From Spirogloea muscicola (lineage: Eukaryota; Streptophyta; Zygnematophyceae; Spirogloeales; Spirogloeaceae), in the NCBI GenBank assembly GCA_009602725.1, contig WELB01000081.1, positions 10,204 to 56,416 on the forward strand: a DNA stretch of 46,213 bases, written 5' to 3'. The notes below the pieces were generated by a model. That model did no database searches and was not told the DNA's origin. It saw only the letters and a program-made list of their open reading frames with translations. A program made the translations under genes and the position numbers. Shown here piece after piece: positions 45,626 to 46,213 of the stretch (the first letter of the stretch is position 1; each line of letters begins with the position of its first letter).

Positions 45626-45663
45626 GAGCTCACTTCCCTTCTTGGACGTGGGCCCGCCACGAG

Positions 45664-45783
45664 AGAAAGGCGCGCGGGGCGCATGGAAGGAAAAAGGGAG
45701 GCCAATTCAAGCCAATACACGGTTCAAGCAGAGGCGAGTGCAAACTAAACACGGCTACATAATACAGAGACCTAAACTAACTT
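45664..45783 (-). mobile_element. Subfamily D 3'-UTR fragment with 13-bp target-site duplication
   Basis: On the minus strand this is the D 3' UTR (TTAGTTTAGGTCTCTG to CGCGCGCCTTTCTCT), close to 13085-13208. It is flanked by a perfect direct repeat GGCCCGCCACGAG at 45651-45663 and 45784-45796. Only the last 120 bp or so were copied, as in target-primed reverse transcription. Confidence 0.83.
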
Positions 45784-45796
45784 GGCCCGCCACGAG

Positions 45797-46009
45797 GGGG
45801 CCAAGTGGGGCGGAAGGGCCCATAAAGCCACGCCACAGGTGCAGATGCGATGCGGTGCTGCTGTGGATGCGAGCGTGGCGGGGCGTGGCGCTAGTGGCAA
45901 AGCCCTGCCGGCCCGCGACCCGCGGGCGCCGGCGGCTGCCGGCGGCGGCCGACTTCCCGGCAGCCCGCCCGGCCGGCCCGCACGCGCGCTCCACCTGTCG
46001 CGGCGTGCT
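45797..46009. other. GC-rich stretch without recognised feature
   Basis: The stretch is GC-rich (GCCGGCGGC-type runs near 45925-45960). Open frames on both strands look like composition effects. No domain was recognised. Confidence 0.4.
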
Positions 46010-46213
46010 CGCCTCCTGCCCACTTTCTCCTGGGCTGTCCAGATTACAGCCGTCGCCCTCTCCTGGAAGCGCCTTCTCCCTTTGCAAAGCCAGTGAAAAG
46101 CAGCTTCTCCTTCTTCTCTTTCTTTCCTGTCAGTCTCGCTGCAGCCGTCCATGGCACGCGCGTTGCATCTGCGTGCCGGTCGCGCAGATGCAACGGCAGC
46201 CTTCTCTGGCTCT
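46010..46213 (+). mobile_element. Retroelement 3' end followed by a truncated coding tail, cut by the window edge
   Basis: GGGCTGTCCAGATTACAGCC (46033-46052) with GTCGCCCTCTCCTGGAAGCG is a family-type 3' end. After it, from about 46148, the tail MARALHLRAGRA begins, matching the LAHAVHTRAGRA segment of other copies, and runs off the window. A perfect 12-bp inverted repeat (46162-46173 and 46183-46194) lies within this tail. Confidence 0.65.

Noticed and set aside
1-46213. CRISPR arrays, bacterial operons, rRNA or tRNA genes
   Set aside because: None was recognised. Intron-rich plant-like genes show this is eukaryotic nuclear DNA.

Overview
The window looks like nuclear DNA of a green alga, probably a chlorophyte and perhaps a trebouxiophyte. 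This is an inference. Genes have many short GT-AG introns and a few GC-AG introns, GC-rich first exons, and no operons or Shine-Dalgarno logic. The best protein matches are plant-type: chloroplast FBPase II, FREE1, CWC27/CYP57, a plant-like GH3 glucan hydrolase, IRE1, and a secreted LRR protein with a Ser-Pro hydroxyproline-rich stretch. Four single N bases (4297, 7250, 12512, 21652) lie in GC-rich first exons and probably mark collapsed or missing sequence.

Layout. 1-1133 (+): 3' part of the mitochondrial F1 assembly factor ATP11. 1631-4505 (-): GH3 beta-glucan/beta-glucosidase. 4560-7200: a dense nest of broken non-LTR retroelement copies filling the divergent GH3/IRE1 promoter region. 7221-10821 (+): IRE1 kinase/RNase. 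11574-12530 (-): small HMA-like protein. 12630-16895: a second retroelement nest, including the longest copy (reverse transcriptase fragment plus zinc knuckle plus restriction-like endonuclease). 16992-19657 (+): CWC27 cyclophilin. 20239-21651 (-): FBPase II. 22600-24512 (+): SDR oxidoreductase. 25162-29333 (-): a JmjC protein that has lost cofactor-binding residues. 30346-33195 (-): FREE1-like FYVE protein. 33250-37000: retroelement remnants, a diverged tandem repeat and a foldback element. 37000-41360: exon-like fragments of an unresolved minus-strand gene, with a small TIR element inside. 41389-45440 (-): LRR/Hyp-rich secreted protein. 45540-46213: further retroelement fragments.

The most unusual content is the retroelement system. 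Copies end in a conserved C-terminal tail, roughly S-D-x-x-L-L-T/S-R-G-Y-stop. In most subfamilies the 3' UTR ends in a small hairpin (GGGCTGG...CCAGCCC type). Some copies are inserted inside the 3' UTR of another copy, one of them exactly in the hairpin loop with a 5-bp target duplication. The remnants concentrate just upstream of gene starts; I saw none in the gaps between convergent 3' ends. A very short derivative starts at the same point in five places, like a SINE-type element. The host genes cover independent housekeeping roles (mitochondrial assembly, unfolded-protein response, splicing, Calvin cycle/gluconeogenesis, ESCRT trafficking, cell wall) and show no shared pathway.
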